Positions 21,982-34,660 of a stretch of 64,000 nucleotides of DNA are shown here, one piece after another. The notes beneath the pieces were generated by a model that searched no databases, was not told the DNA's origin, and saw only the letters and a list, made by a program, of their open reading frames with translations. Origin of the DNA: Gnetum montanum. Its lineage: Eukaryota > Streptophyta > Gnetopsida > Gnetales > Gnetaceae. Every line of letters begins with the position of its first letter. Position 1 is the first letter of the stretch. The translations under genes were made by a program, and so were the position numbers. The DNA lies in assembly GCA_015680685.1 (NCBI GenBank), contig MNCI01002250.1, positions 579,375-643,374 of the forward strand. The letters run 5' to 3'.

Positions 21982-23823
21982 CTTCAGGAGCTACAAGGTC
22001 AAAGAACAGACTAATTTGGATAAACAATTAGAAAGTTATGCGTTCTAGAAGGTTTTGGGCTCTAAAAATTTGAAAAACTCCCTTGGTGTTTCTAAGAAAA
22101 TGTGAAAATTTCAAAGGGGGATCATGCATATTGATAGTATTTTTGTGTTATGTCAATGGGGCCTCATATACACATGGGATCCATTGACATGGCCTTATTT
22201 ATGGGGTCTATAAACAAAATTTCCAAACTTGAATATTTCAAAAAATATAAGGAATTTTTTAATGAATTTGAGGTCTATGGAGTTTTAAAAAAGCCAAGAA
22301 TATGATGAAATCATTGAAGAGGATCTTTAAAATTTTAAAAATTCAAAAAATTAATGGAAAATGTGTGAATTAAAAAAATATGGAAAGGAGGACACGATCG
22401 AATGCAGAAGATGGGTGTACAAAAGATTTTGATTGTAAAAATGCCTAAGAATAAGGTGCTTAACAAATCCAACCAAGAGATATGCAAGTGGATCCTCCCC
22501 ATAGCAAGCACATGCCATTTTTTCCCTTGCATAGCCTCAACCTAAGGATTCCTTGGGCTGCCTAAGTGATTAATGGTTGATGGAAGTTAAGGACCAAAAC
22601 TTGGAAGATTCTACCAAAGAATTCAAGTATGTTAGACAAAGATGCCTAATCAAGAACATGGACACTAGTAGTAAGGTGAGTTATGGCAACATGGATAGAT
22701 GATAGAGAATGTGGAATGGAAGTCCAAATTGAGGTCATAAAAAGTTCCATGTGGAAGTGTGATTAAATGACCTAAGAAGATCCATCCTTTGTCTGGATCA
22801 AAACCACCTACTTTCAGTGACTTTGCATCACTACTCCAAGACTAATCCAGCCCCCTAAGACATAAGAGTACTTCCATAGAACAACCACCATTCCTTAACG
22901 AGAAGAAAAGAGTAGCAAGAAGTGAGAGAGGGCCTTAGTTAGAGAGGACCTTCAAGCATGGGTAACATGTCTTTCTAGACCCATAACTAGTGCTCGTAGC
23001 TTTTTTATTTGTCTAAGGAGTGTGCTTTAAATTTCCATCATATTTTTTTTTTAATTTTGTTTTGTCTACTTTTTTTTCTTTTCGATGGGAACCACACCAT
23101 GCAAAGACTTATTCAACTTCCTGTTATTGGTCAACGTGGAATGGTAAGTAATCCATGAAAACACTCATGTACTCAAGTAAGTAGAAGAGTAAAAAGAGTA
23201 ATGAGTTCCCTTGAAGTCACACCTTATGCAAACCTTTGAATCTTTCCTAATTCTAAAAACCACCAAGGTTACAAATTTGTTAAAAGTTTATTTAATAAAA
23301 GGGACCTCATACATCCAAAATAAGGAAAATCATAGAGTTTGTGGATGGGTGGATGATGTGGACTCACTGCCTATTCCATGAAAAAGAAACCATATCTTAG
23401 CCATCAATATAAAAATTCAAAAATAGAAACTAGAAAGTAGCAAATAAAACATTATGCACAAACCATCATTAGCAACAACTACGACACCACTATATCATAT
23501 TGGCACAAAGCATGTTTATCAAAAAAAAAATCAAAAAATCATACTAAAATAAAGTAAAATATTTAAGAAAAATTTAAATGTACTAACAATGGTATAAAAC
23601 AAAAAATGGTGTAAAATAAGAAAAAGTTTTAAAAATCAAAAAGGTGTAAAATAAATAATTTGCAAAAACAAAAATGTGTAAAAAAAAATTGAAAAATTGA
23701 GAAGCCATGTATATGATTAGCAAGGATGGCCATCTCCCCCATGATTGAGTTGGAAGGAGGAGACTCGAAAAATTGAGCATGGTTATCCATCTATTGAGGT
23801 ATTTGTTGCACTATCTTGCTTGG
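21982..23823 (-). other. M1 leader, internal promoter remnant and post-pol spacer
   Basis: Minus strand, 1.8 kb without coding similarity except its far end. Around 22140-22215 lies TATATGAGGCCCCATTGACA with nearby CATAAATAAGG. The M1 LTR U3 has TTACGAGGCCCCGTCAATGT, so this is the M1 counterpart of the internal U3-like block. About 23720-23820 matches the sequence just after integrase in P1 (AATCATGGGGGAGATGGCC), so M1 resumes only beyond its integrase. Confidence 0.55.
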
Positions 23824-24705
23824 TGATGAGCAGCGAGGTACCCCTACATCTAACCATACGAATCACAAGCATTCATGCATGATCCAATTGAATTCCATGG
23901 ATGGCACTAGTTTTGCATCTAAATTGTTATGTTTTGTTCATAGTTCACTATTTTCCCACTTGGATTAGTGGTAGCTTTTTATGGTTTTGTCCAAAGTGAG
24001 GCATATGATGATTAATGTTGTCTAGCCCTAAGTTATTCCTAATGGTAATAAAGAGATTGATTAATTAAGCTAATTAACAATGGAAAGTAAAATCTAAACT
24101 AGCCTACATGCAATGAGTATTTGTTTCTAATCGTCCATACACACCTTGGACTTCGCATAACTACCACTGGGATTACCAAGCGTACATCACTAGGCATACC
24201 AAATGATAGACTACTACGCTACCAAGTAATTACACTTAAGCATTCATGATTAGTTGTACTCATTTTGCTTAATGACAAGAATAATTAAGAGCAATAAATG
24301 AAAAAATTAACTAAGGAAAATGGTAAATGATTAAATAATTGAAAGCACTAATAAATCTAAGTGGATGCTATAATGATGAAAGTAACCTTGATCTTTATTT
24401 TTGGTCATGTAATGCATCCAAGTATGTCACACAAATAAGGATGTCGTACAATCACTTAACATTACAGTGTGAGCAAGAACTGGAAGACAATAGAACTTGA
24501 AATAAAAAATCTCTAAAAAAGCTATCTAAAATCTATCAACCAACTATCTCCCAACTGTGCATCCAAGTGTTGTATTTATAGGCCAACATGGAAAGATGCT
24601 ATTGGATATTTAACATCATTTCTTGGGACCTGATATCGAATATCTAATATCAAGGCTCCAATATCAGGTATTAAATATTGGAGCTAACAAAATCATGACT
24701 CATCA
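23824..24705 (-). repeat. M2 3' LTR
   Basis: The + strand shows TGATGAGCAG at 23824 and GACTCATCA at 24705. It pairs with 32175-33012. On the minus strand U3 carries ACCTGATATTGGAGCC and CGATATCAGGTCCC, then GGCCTATAAATACAACA as TATA box. The PPT is decayed to TTAGTCATGAAGGTA at 24706-24720. Confidence 0.8.
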
Positions 24706-24879
24706 TACCTTCATGACTAAATGAAAACTCATTCTCGAGTTAAAAAAAATGATTAACAAGTTCTTTACAAAATATTGGGAAGGTATGGAATTATTGACTA
24801 CCTTAAACAAATAAACAAATTAAATCTTACATGCCACAATGGTATTTTACAAAAATTTGGACACAACATTATAAGATAA

Positions 24880-27650
24880 AAAATTGGAAAAGCTCATGTT
24901 GTTCCCAAAGGTGGTGGCTCCTCCATCGGTCGTTTCCCTTTATCACCATGCTTCTGAAATTTGTAGTGGTTGAGTAGCATTTGCAACTTTTCTTTCTTCT
25001 TCCTTAGGTCATGTACCATCCAAACTATTGAACTGATGTGTGCTAGCATTGATACATCCTATGGGCATAGCAACTATAGAAACATTTTATTGGCCTTCAT
25101 CTACCAAGACGCAAACTGCCGTTGATCCTCATCAAAGGCCCTAACCTTTTCTTTCAACTCATGATGATCTATTAGTCTCCTAGCTAGGTGTGAGGCAACA
25201 TTTCTATCCATGGTAATGAACCTTGATCACCTTCAATTTTGAGTTTTCTTCATAGAGTTTCTGTAAAGCATCTTTTTTGTTCACAAATTCTTTTTCATCT
25301 AATGCATAGGTGGTCACTACCTATTGCTCTAATTTATTTCTAGACTGACTTGTTAACATGGCAAGGTTGGCATATCGAAGGTTATCCAATGCCATGTATT
25401 CCTTTAAGTCCTCAATCTGCAAGTCTTTATTCTTTACTTCCATTTAGTGGACCAATGCATAACTGTCCAGGATGGGCTGCCAATCACAATTTTCCACTAA
25501 CATGGCTCTGATATGGGCTTTTGCCATCCGGATTTCCTTTTCATTAATTTGCTTATACATGTCAACCTAGTCCTAGAAGTGCTCTTTTAGCTTCTCATGC
25601 TTTTTGGCCTCATTTTATCACATGCTTATTTTGATTGTACACTTCTGACGAATGCTGCAGACCTCCTCCAATGAGAGGATTCAATTCTTTTTAGCCAATC
25701 TATTGATGTCTTGATTGATCCTCACCATTTGTTCTCTCAACTGGTGGACACTTTCTTCCAGGATGTTTTTTTGTTTTTCTATAGTGGTCAACCCTACATT
25801 ATCTATAGTAAGTTGTTTGTTTTCTTCTTACATGGTGTTCAATGCCTTCTTATGGGCATAAGATTATGCTTCAGTAGCAGAGGCATTCCAAACCATCTTC
25901 TCCTTTTCTTACTTAGCAACTTTGTTCTCTTTTATCAATTTGTTTAGTTACTCTATTCTAAATTGATCCAACTGGTTTGGTGCAACAAACCAAGTAGGAT
26001 GTCATCTTTCAACTCTTAGGACAACCAGCTCTTATTACAAGCATTACACTTCTACTTTTTCTTGTTCCACCCTAGCCTCAACCATGACTAGCTTCCCTTT
26101 GGTGGTAATAAGGTTTGATTGTACTATAGTGACATCACTAGGGATGTCAAACAGGGTGATCATTACTCATCCTATCTACAGCAATCGATCCAATACATCC
26201 TCATGGGCTGCAGGAGTCATTGAAGTTTCACTAAGCAGTTATGCTCTTTAGTCCTAGTCAAATCCATTGGGGGCATAATAGGCACATTGAAGGATTCCTT
26301 GATGTGATCTGTTATCACCTCTACTACACTTGATGCATCCTGATGCTACATGGCCACTACTATGGCACCTTCTCCTGTTTCAAGCATCACTTGTAAGGAT
26401 GTGGCATTATAAGAGATTTGTCATAACCACAGGGATTCTCCTCCTAACTATAGCGAAATATGTCCCCTTTTTGGATTAGCAGAAATAGTGGGCTGCATAA
26501 TGTCATTGATGACTCTAAAGAAGTTTAACTCATCTCTACTTCCCAACTAAGTGTTTCAGCAATTCTTTGCAAATGGTTCATTGTAGGCCTGTAGTCTTGT
26601 GGCGATGGTGATGGAAATTGTGTCTCACAATGCTATTCAGGCTCTTGTTCTATTTCTTTTTTTAGATATGCTTCCTTCTCTAGTTTTTGTTTCTCATCAA
26701 GGTCTTTCATTGGTGTTGTAGGTTTGAGCAATTCAATGAAGGAAGCATTCTGAGCCCTCCTAGGTATGTCATTTGTGTATCCTAGGATTCCAATGCACTT
26801 ACATAGCTTCCAGATCAGGCAAGGAAATGGAATTATTGGCTTCCCTTCCTTCTTCTCTTGGAACTGCCTCTAAATTTCCATGCAATATAATTGGGGAAAG
26901 TTGGCCATGTATTTGTCCATTAGTTTGGCACTTCTTCTAGCCACATACATTGAGATTCTGTTGAGTCATTTTGTGGGAAAGAGGTGATATGTGCCTATCT
27001 TGAAATAGGTCCTCTCTTTCAAATTCAATTCATTATATGTCTTATCATCCTTTTTGTATTCTCTCTTTATCCATAACTTTTTAGTCTCAAGATCAAAACT
27101 CGTGGATAGATGCACTAGCTTAGCCCTTACATTTAGCATTTTTAGAGCCTCTGTAGTTGCTTTAATTGAGAAATAAAAAATGACTCCACCAATGTTAATA
27201 GTGGTGTCTTCTTCCTTGTTGTTCTAGAATTGATACATCTTGCCAAGGTACCATTCACCACTATTTGATAGGATGTGTCATAATGGTGACACCTAGAGCT
27301 ATGTATGAACTACCTTAGGAGTAAATTCCATGAATGAGCCAAAGTTTATTTTCACGATGACCATAGTCAACATGGATTTCTCTTAAATAGCTTTAAGGCA
27401 TTCTATGGACAATGTGAATCATTGCCCTTGCATCGGAGCTTGTAGTTTCATGGCCTCTCCTTGGACAAACTATCCTATAATAGGAGCCTCTTGATGGATG
27501 CTGAATGATTGGGCCCTTGCTCTTCATGCTTGGATTGTTCACCTTGTTGGCCTCTATCACCTCTTAAACATGTGGCTACTCCCTTCAAAGGTCTTTCCTG
27601 TCCTCCTTTCTTTGGGACTGTTTGCAATCAATCAAGGGTTGGATGTTACT
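24880..27650 (-). pseudogene. M2 3' ORF
   Basis: Minus-strand counterpart of the P1 and M1 3' ORFs, placed between the internal promoter-like block and the 3' LTR. Parallels include a basic N-terminal region near 27550-27650 and long charged stretches toward the C-terminus consistent with coiled coil (about 24950-26100). The frame is broken by many stops and shifts. No function can be assigned. Confidence 0.55.
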
Positions 27651-29649
27651 AAGGTGTTGTTATTTATCATTAATAGGCTTATACCTCATCTTAGTTTCAT
27701 TAAGTGCTTTAGTTCATACAATTGCAAAGTTAGAAAATTTTTTAGAAAGATTCCCAAAAGTGTTTATCATCTTTTATGACCCTTTGTAATTGGTTCCTCT
27801 TTCCTTATGTATGGCTTATTATGATGGTTATGGTTCTTGGGGTGAAAAAATTTAAGTTTCTAGCATTAATACAATTAATTTTCATTATAACACTTAAGGT
27901 TTTTAACATTCTTATCTCTATAATACCTTCTAGGTGATTGAAAATTTTGAAAATTTGATGTAAGTTTCCCACACAAGCATATCCTCCTCCTTCCCCCTCC
28001 NATGAAAATTGAAGTAGTATTAAGCAAGATATCATAAGTGGAAGTTGATTGCACAAAGCTCTTAGTCATGAAAGAAATTTGAAAAACTCCCTAGCTACAA
28101 ATGATGAGAATGGATTGTGGAGCACCAAAGCAGTCATATATATAGGTTTTGTGAACCTGATATCAAGTATCCGACATTGCATCTGACCCGATATCAGGTA
28201 GGTAATATCAGGGTGCTCAATTCTGCATATTATGAGGGTATTCAACATGGATAATGAAGCTCTATGATTGGTTGGAAGGTTTTAAGTTAGGTCCATAGTT
28301 CTGGGATAAGTAGGAAATCATTTTTAGGCATCAAAAGTGTTAGAAGATGGAGTCATCAACATTAAAAGCATTGGAAGATGCAAGAAAAGGAGTATTAGAC
28401 CTATGGTATAGAAAAAATCAATTACATGATAAGGGAAAGTATGAAATGTAACAATTATGCACTTGGAAGGTTAAGAATGATGTGGTTGTGCCAAACAAGT
28501 ACAAGTTACAATAGTTACACAAGTTGGTCCTCCCCAAAGCAAGCTCCAACCAATAAGGCCCTTGTATAATCACACCTAAAAATGTTCATACACACTAAAT
28601 GGGTTCAATGCAATGAAAACTTTTGAAATAAAACACACATGTTAAAATTGCCAATTTGAGAAAATAACTCTATGTTACACAAAACCACAAGTTGGGATGA
28701 CACAAACAGCGAGATGAGATGGACTGTAGAAAGGATTGTAGGAATTGGAACATGAGAGATCTTACTAGAGGCATAATGAACCATTGTGTGTTATTAATGA
28801 TTAAGTAATCATTAGCCCTTCTATCCAAGATTTAAACTAAGTTAAAACCACATTCAGTGACATCACATTGTTTCATCACTTCATTTGACAACCATAAGAC
28901 TACCATAGTTGCAAGGAGTAGCATCACTTGGCATTTTGTCAAAGGGAGGAGTTTATCAGTGGTGCTTTGTTTTTCTCTTTTCTTTTCTTTTGTTTGAAGT
29001 CTAAGAAACCCCCAACCTTTAGGCATGGGTAACATGTCTTTCCAATGGGATCCCCAGAAATTTATTCATTATCCTTTTATGGTACTCTTACATCCATTTT
29101 GTGTTAGATCTACAAGGATATAATTACAATTGAAGCATCATGATAGAACATACAAAAGTGGTCAAAGAGAATTCATAAATCTTCTTGATATCACACCCTT
29201 CACATTTCTATCCAAGAACAATAATTATGAATTTATTTTTAGTTTTGATGATGAAGAAGAATATCATTATAACCAGGGTAAGAACCTCTTATCAATGAAA
29301 TGACTAGATGGATGATGTGGTCTCACTGTCTAAATAATTAGTCCCTCATGACTTGACAACATAGAGAAAACCTTACCTCAATGGTCTACATGATCATTTT
29401 ATTCATAAGCAAAATTACTTAACAAAGGAAATAAAAACAAAAAATGGAAAAAGCTGAAAAGTGTTGAAAAAATTGTATCAAGAAATAAGAAAATGATAAA
29501 AAATTATAAAAAAAAGATGAAAAATGCTTATTAATTCTGAAGGTTAAAATGGGGTGTTTCCCCACAACTAAGTGTTTGATTGTGGCAAGAATTAATAAGT
29601 GGATAGGCATGCTCCATGCATATATAAAACATTGTTAACCTTTCATTTT
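27651..29649 (-). other. M2 leader, internal promoter block and post-pol spacer
   Basis: On the minus strand the block at 28130-28215 reads ACCTGATATCGGGTC, TTGATATCAGGTTCA and CCTATATATATGACTGC (TATA). The same motifs, in the same order, are in the M2 U3. A single N sits at 28001 in a C-rich run. The stretch 28250-29640 is AT-rich spacer homologous to P1 12720-13100 and contains no gene. Confidence 0.6.
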
Positions 29650-32049
29650 CGAGCCACTAGATGTCTCTTAGTTTGGTGGCAGCTACATAGACAAGTTGTT
29701 GTTCACAACTTGGTTGTTAAATGTATGATGGATCAAAGTATGAGTTGTGTTAATGTTGCAGATGTCTAACCCATGATTGCACCCTTGATCATGATTTGGT
29801 ATGCATGGATTCATTTGTCTCTTCACAATGTTAAGTTGATTATTTCTATTGGGTGTTAGAGTCACAATGGATGGTGGTATTTGTGTAGGCATAGAGGACA
29901 TTGGTTATGAAAGGGAAGACATTGCACTAGATTAAAATTATGCTAGTTTGGATGATGTGGTAGGTCCATGAGTGTTATGGTTCCACCTAGGAGCTTTCCT
30001 ACAAAAAGGACATTTCCAAGTTTGCGGTGAGAGCCTACTACTATTAGCATGTCTATGCACATTTGCAACACAAGTGGCATTTGTTTGTTGATGTTATGAT
30101 GTTAAACCTTCTTGTGTCACTAGCAGTAGCATGTCATGAGGTGGAGTATGAGAATATCAAGGGTAGGATGGATGGTAAGAGACACAAGGTGGTGATCCTT
30201 CAGGGGATGTCATGGGTTGATGGTACTCAAAAGACTGATAGTAGCGATTTGAAGTAGAGGATGTAGAACTAGTTGGAGAAATAGGGTGTTGAACATAATA
30301 TCCATATGAGTTTGGCTAGTAGTATGGGTACGACTAGTTTGGTGGTGGTCTCCCCCATGATTGTGGGTTTTGCCACTGTGATTGATGATAGTGCTGAGGC
30401 TAGTAATAAGACCCCCTAGGATAGTATGATTGGTTGTGGGGTTGTCTATAATTACCGTGTGAAAAAGGAAATTTACTAGGCATGTGCTTTTGTATGAATT
30501 TTGGATTTAATGCAAAACCCCAATACTCATGTAGATGTGACATGACTAGATAATGGCCCTTCAAGTGGTCATATATGCAGATGTCAGATTCGTCATCTTC
30601 ATCTATGGTTGAGTCTATAGCCTCGCTTTCTTCAACCATTTCCTATGTTCACCAATAAGTGTTCCTAACTATTTCTTGGTTCTGCTTCCTTCATTTATTA
30701 TGATCACCTAGTTCATTTTGTGTTACCTTCTCCTCTACAGTTTCTACAAAAATTGTAACTTTTTCATATATCTACTTTAACATCCTATCAAACCTTGCTT
30801 TAAGTTCATCAATAGACTTCTATATCAACAAGGTTCATTGTAGAATCAAGAGCGACCTCTTTCTCCTTATCATAGATATGGACCTGCTTGTTTTGAAGAG
30901 TTGGGTCCTAGTGATATTTCTCAACATTCTCCCATTTTCATATCTCTCCTTCTTCTTTTTCCACATGCTTGATTAGCTCTCAAATCTGATGGCTTCATAG
31001 CTCATATAATTGACCTCAGCATACATCCCAAGGATCTCCCTTGTTTCATTATAAAGCCCATCTATGATGTGGAAAAGTTTCCTTTCCTCATAGAAACCAT
31101 GGCCTAGGCATTTATTCAATAGGAAATAATATTTATCTAAGACCATGTTCAAGAGTTCATGTTGTTCTTGTCTCTATCCTTGGATCTATCTCCTCAGGTT
31201 GGACACTCTAGCGTAGGTTTAGTATTTCTCATTGAAGAGTTCCAAGATTGTGGACCACCATCGAATTGAATTTGGAATCAATGATCTATACCATGCTTTG
31301 GCTCTATGAACTAGTGTCTTGGGAAAGAGCTTAAGCTTTTGCCACCTAATTTTAATGTTGTAGAAGGAACAAGCATCTTGGAAGGCTTGTACATGGTGTT
31401 TTGGATCTGAATCATAGCCTTCTGCGAATTTAGGGATATTTTTTATATCAAACTGAGATATGAAATTTTCCCTACAATTCTTGTGGAGTATATTAACCAC
31501 CTTTGTGATCTATATCAGGCTCTTAATGGCCAACAAGTATTCATCGTCATTGAACATGTTGTGATGAAAATTTCTATTTCTATCCATTTGATTATGATGA
31601 TTTTGTCTATGTTCATTTTGACATATTTGATTTCTCTTGTGGGTTCAATTTTTATTTTCATTTTTATTTCAACCTCGTAATGGAGCTTTGTCTTTATACC
31701 TATGTTCATCTTCATCAAAACTAGACATTGAAGAGGAAGAGAAAGATGAGGAACTAGGAGGATTTCCATGGCTTCTATGGTATTCCCTAGGGTCCCTTAA
31801 TTTATCCTTTCTAGATTTCAAAGAGGTCCTAGGCCTTAAGGCCTCCCATAGTTCAAGACTTACTTCATCTCCTCTAGGGTTATCTATCTTAGGTGAATGT
31901 AGTCCTTGAGTGTTGTTAGTATGATCATGAACATATGATACCCTTGCATGAGGTTGGTCACACCAATTTTCTTCATCATATATCTCATTAGATCTCTAAT
32001 GAATGCTTCCACTATATAATGCATTATCTCTTCCTTGTGAAAGAGACAT
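29650..32049 (-). pseudogene. gag: M2 gag
   Basis: Starts at the minus-strand ATG at 32049 (MSLSQGRDNALYSGS). The retrotrans_gag core is well preserved at 31219-31500: IKNIPKFAEGYDSDPKHHVQ, RWQKLKLFPKTLVHRAKAWY and RWWSTILELFNEKY. The C-terminal box CIYDHLKGHYLVMSHLHEYW with ALNPKF is at about 30480-30580, followed by a Pro/Gln/Tyr-rich tail to about 29660. The N-terminal VVY..P..YVP block of P1/M1/P2 was not found. It would supply capsid protein; what follows is the spacer rather than protease. Confidence 0.72.
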
Positions 32050-32155
32050 TGTTTCTAGTCAATGATGTGTGTGATTTAATATTTCCTAAAATATATATTG
32101 TTAATGTGTTTATATTGATCATGTATACTATAACTAATCTAGATAACTAGCACCA

Positions 32156-32173
32156 TCCCCAACAATAGTGCTA
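32156..32173 (-). other. M2 primer binding site (tRNA-Asp type)
   Basis: Minus strand TAGCACTATTGTTGGGGA, one base from the 5' LTR, matches the tRNA-Asp complement at 12 of 18 positions; every difference is a G-to-A or C-to-T transition. Confidence 0.65.
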
Positions 32174-32174
32174 A

Positions 32175-33012
32175 TGATGCGTGGTGCCCTTATGGCCAAC
32201 CATACAAATCATAAGCATTTACACATGATCCAGTTGAATTTCATGGATGGGACTAGTTGTGCATCTAAATTGTTATGTCTTGATCGTAGTTCACTATCTT
32301 CCCGCTTGAACTAGTGGTAGCTTTGTCACATATGATTTAGTCCAAAGTGAGGCATATGATGATTGATATTTTCTAGCACTAAACTACTCCTAATGGCAAT
32401 AAGGAGATTGATTAATTAAGCTAATTAACAATGGAAGGTAAAATCTAAACTAGCCTACATGCAATGAGTATCCATTCCTAATCATCCATACACACCTTGG
32501 ACTTCACATAACTACCACTAGTATTACCAAGTGTATGTCACTAGGTGTCCAAATGATACACTACTGGGCTACCAAGTAATTACACTTAAGCAGTCATGAT
32601 TAGTCGTACTCATTCTACTTAATGACAAGAATAATTAAGAGTAATAAATGGAAACATTAACTAATGGAAATGGTAAAAGATTAAACAATTGAAAGCAATA
32701 ATAAATCTAAGTGGATGTTGCAATGATGAAAGTAATCTTGATCTTTATATCTAGTCATGTAACACATCCAAGTATGTCACACTCAAATAAAGATGCTATA
32801 AAATCACTTAACATCACACTATGGATATGCATTAGAAGACAACAGAACTTGAAATAAAAAATCTTTGAAAAAGCTATCTAAAACCTATCAACCAACTATC
32901 TCCCAACTATGCACCTAAGTGTTGTATTTATAGGCTAACACAAAAAAGATGATGTCACATATCTAACACTGTTTCTCAAGACTCGATATCACGTATCAGG
33001 TGCTCATAAAAT
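32175..33012 (-). repeat. M2 5' LTR, truncated at its outer end
   Basis: Aligns with 23824-24705 from its inner end. It runs out near 33012, about 20-30 bases before the expected TGATGAG terminus, where M1 RT/RNase H sequence begins abruptly. Confidence 0.72.
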
Positions 33013-34660
33013 TGGAGTCTTTACAAGCTTTTGCTTGAGGCTCTGGAATGCATTTTCTCACTCCTTAGTCTAGATGAGTGGAGCATGTTTTTTCATTAGC
33101 TTAACCAATAGTTTTGTGATCTTAAAGAAATTCTCTATAAATCATCGATAGTAGCTGGTGTGTCAAGGGAATGACTGAATATCTTTGACGATTTCTTGTT
33201 GATGGGTGATTCCTTAGATGATCCTTATCTTTTTTAAGTTAACCTCAATCCCTTCTTATGAAGTTCTATGCCCTAATACAATGCCTTCTTGGACCATGAG
33301 ATGGCTCTTTTTCCAATTGAGCTATAAATTTGTTTCTACACATCTTTTGAGTACTTGCTCATGGCGGTCTAAGGCTTGCTCGAATGTAGCACCATGAGTG
33401 GAGAAGTCATCCATTCCACTCTGCTACCAATTTGCTGCAAAAAGATGCTTAAGACCATACGTTGGAAAGTGGTAGGAGTATTACATAGACCAAAAGGCAT
33501 CTTGCAATATGCAAAGGTCCCCCAAGGACTTGTGAATGTTGTTTTGGCCTAGTATTCTAATGCAATATATAGTTTTCTATAGCCATTATAATCATCTAGA
33601 AAACTATAATAGTAATGCTTAGATATCGTGTCCAACACTTGATCAAAAAATGGCAATGAAAAATGATCTTTGAATGTTTCCATATTTAACAACCTAAAGT
33701 AAATACAAACCTACCATTTTCCACCTCTCTTTGGCACTATCACGAGTGGCTTGACCCACTTGCTCTCCGCAATGGGGTAGATAAACATTACCTTAAGGAG
33801 TTACTCAATCTCCTCTTTGACAATTTGCTTCAATTCAACCACTATGAATCCATGGATAAATGTGGTTTTGGCATATCCATGGATCAATTCTAGTAAGTTC
33901 AAGATATGACCAAGCAAAGGTTGTTAACCATCTATTCACCACTTTCAATGATTTTTCTTTTTACTTAGGAGCAAGTTTGGCATTAAGTATGACTGGCTTG
34001 CCATTTTTCAAGAATGCATACTCTAGGCCAACAGGTAGAGCTTTCAACTCTAGGGGCTCTTATTTGAAATTCTAAAAGATCTCTAACTCTTCCCAATTTG
34101 TATCATCATTTTCATTATTAGAGAGTTGGTGATGAACTTGGTCTAGCTCATTCATTCCTATGACATAAGCACATGTCAAGCTCTCAGTAGGTTCCATGCA
34201 CATTGTGCTACTTTTAAGATCAATGATCAGCCACTAGGTGCCCTCTTGTTTTATGACTATTACATATAGACACCTTTGAATATCTACTTCATGTGCACAC
34301 TTCCTACTTGAGGAAATCAATGCTTTTTTCACTAACTAGAGTTTCTGCATGCAATTGCACATAGTATTACTATACCCAATGCATGAAATTAGCTTCTTCT
34401 CAATCTCTTCAAATGCATTTTCCTTATATATCTCTAGGTAAAGATTTCTAATGTCCATTCTTGCATCAATGGTGCTTAGCCATGCCCTTCCCATAATGAT
34501 TGGGAAGTCCCCTTTGCAATTCTCAACCTTGATTACTAGGAAATCCATAGGATGAAACCACCCATAAACAGTGGTCAAAATGTCTTCTACCAGCCCCAAT
34601 GAAATAGTAATGAACTATTTTACCAATTCCAATCGAATATTACTCTTCTTGAGAGGCAGT
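33013..34660 (-). pseudogene. pol: M1 protease and reverse transcriptase (RNase H onward deleted)
   Basis: Minus strand. Protease at 34336-34599: DILTTVYGWFHPMDFLVIKV followed by GDFPIIMGRAWLSTIDARMD. RT follows leftward: the PFGLCN-type block near 33480, the MDDFSTHGATFEQAL block near 33380-33420, then NWKKSHLMVQEGIVLGH near 33280, and the start of the RT/RNase H connection (ENAFQSLKQKLVKTP) at about 33015-33060. There it stops against the M2 LTR. The corresponding next 1.7 kb in P1 (RNase H and integrase) has no counterpart in M1. Confidence 0.75.

Larger units (their letters stand above)
23824..33012 (-). mobile_element. M2: Athila-like element lacking pol, nested in M1
   Basis: 3' LTR 23824-24705, internal 24706-32174, 5' LTR 32175-about 33012, PBS 32156-32173. 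The order on the minus strand is gag, post-pol spacer, internal promoter-like block, 3' ORF. Protease, RT, RNase H and integrase are all absent: gag C-terminal sequence passes directly into post-pol spacer near 29650. Non-autonomous gag-retaining elements are an established class (TR-GAG type). The right end is damaged: the first bases of the 5' LTR and the adjacent M1 sequence are gone. Confidence 0.78.
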
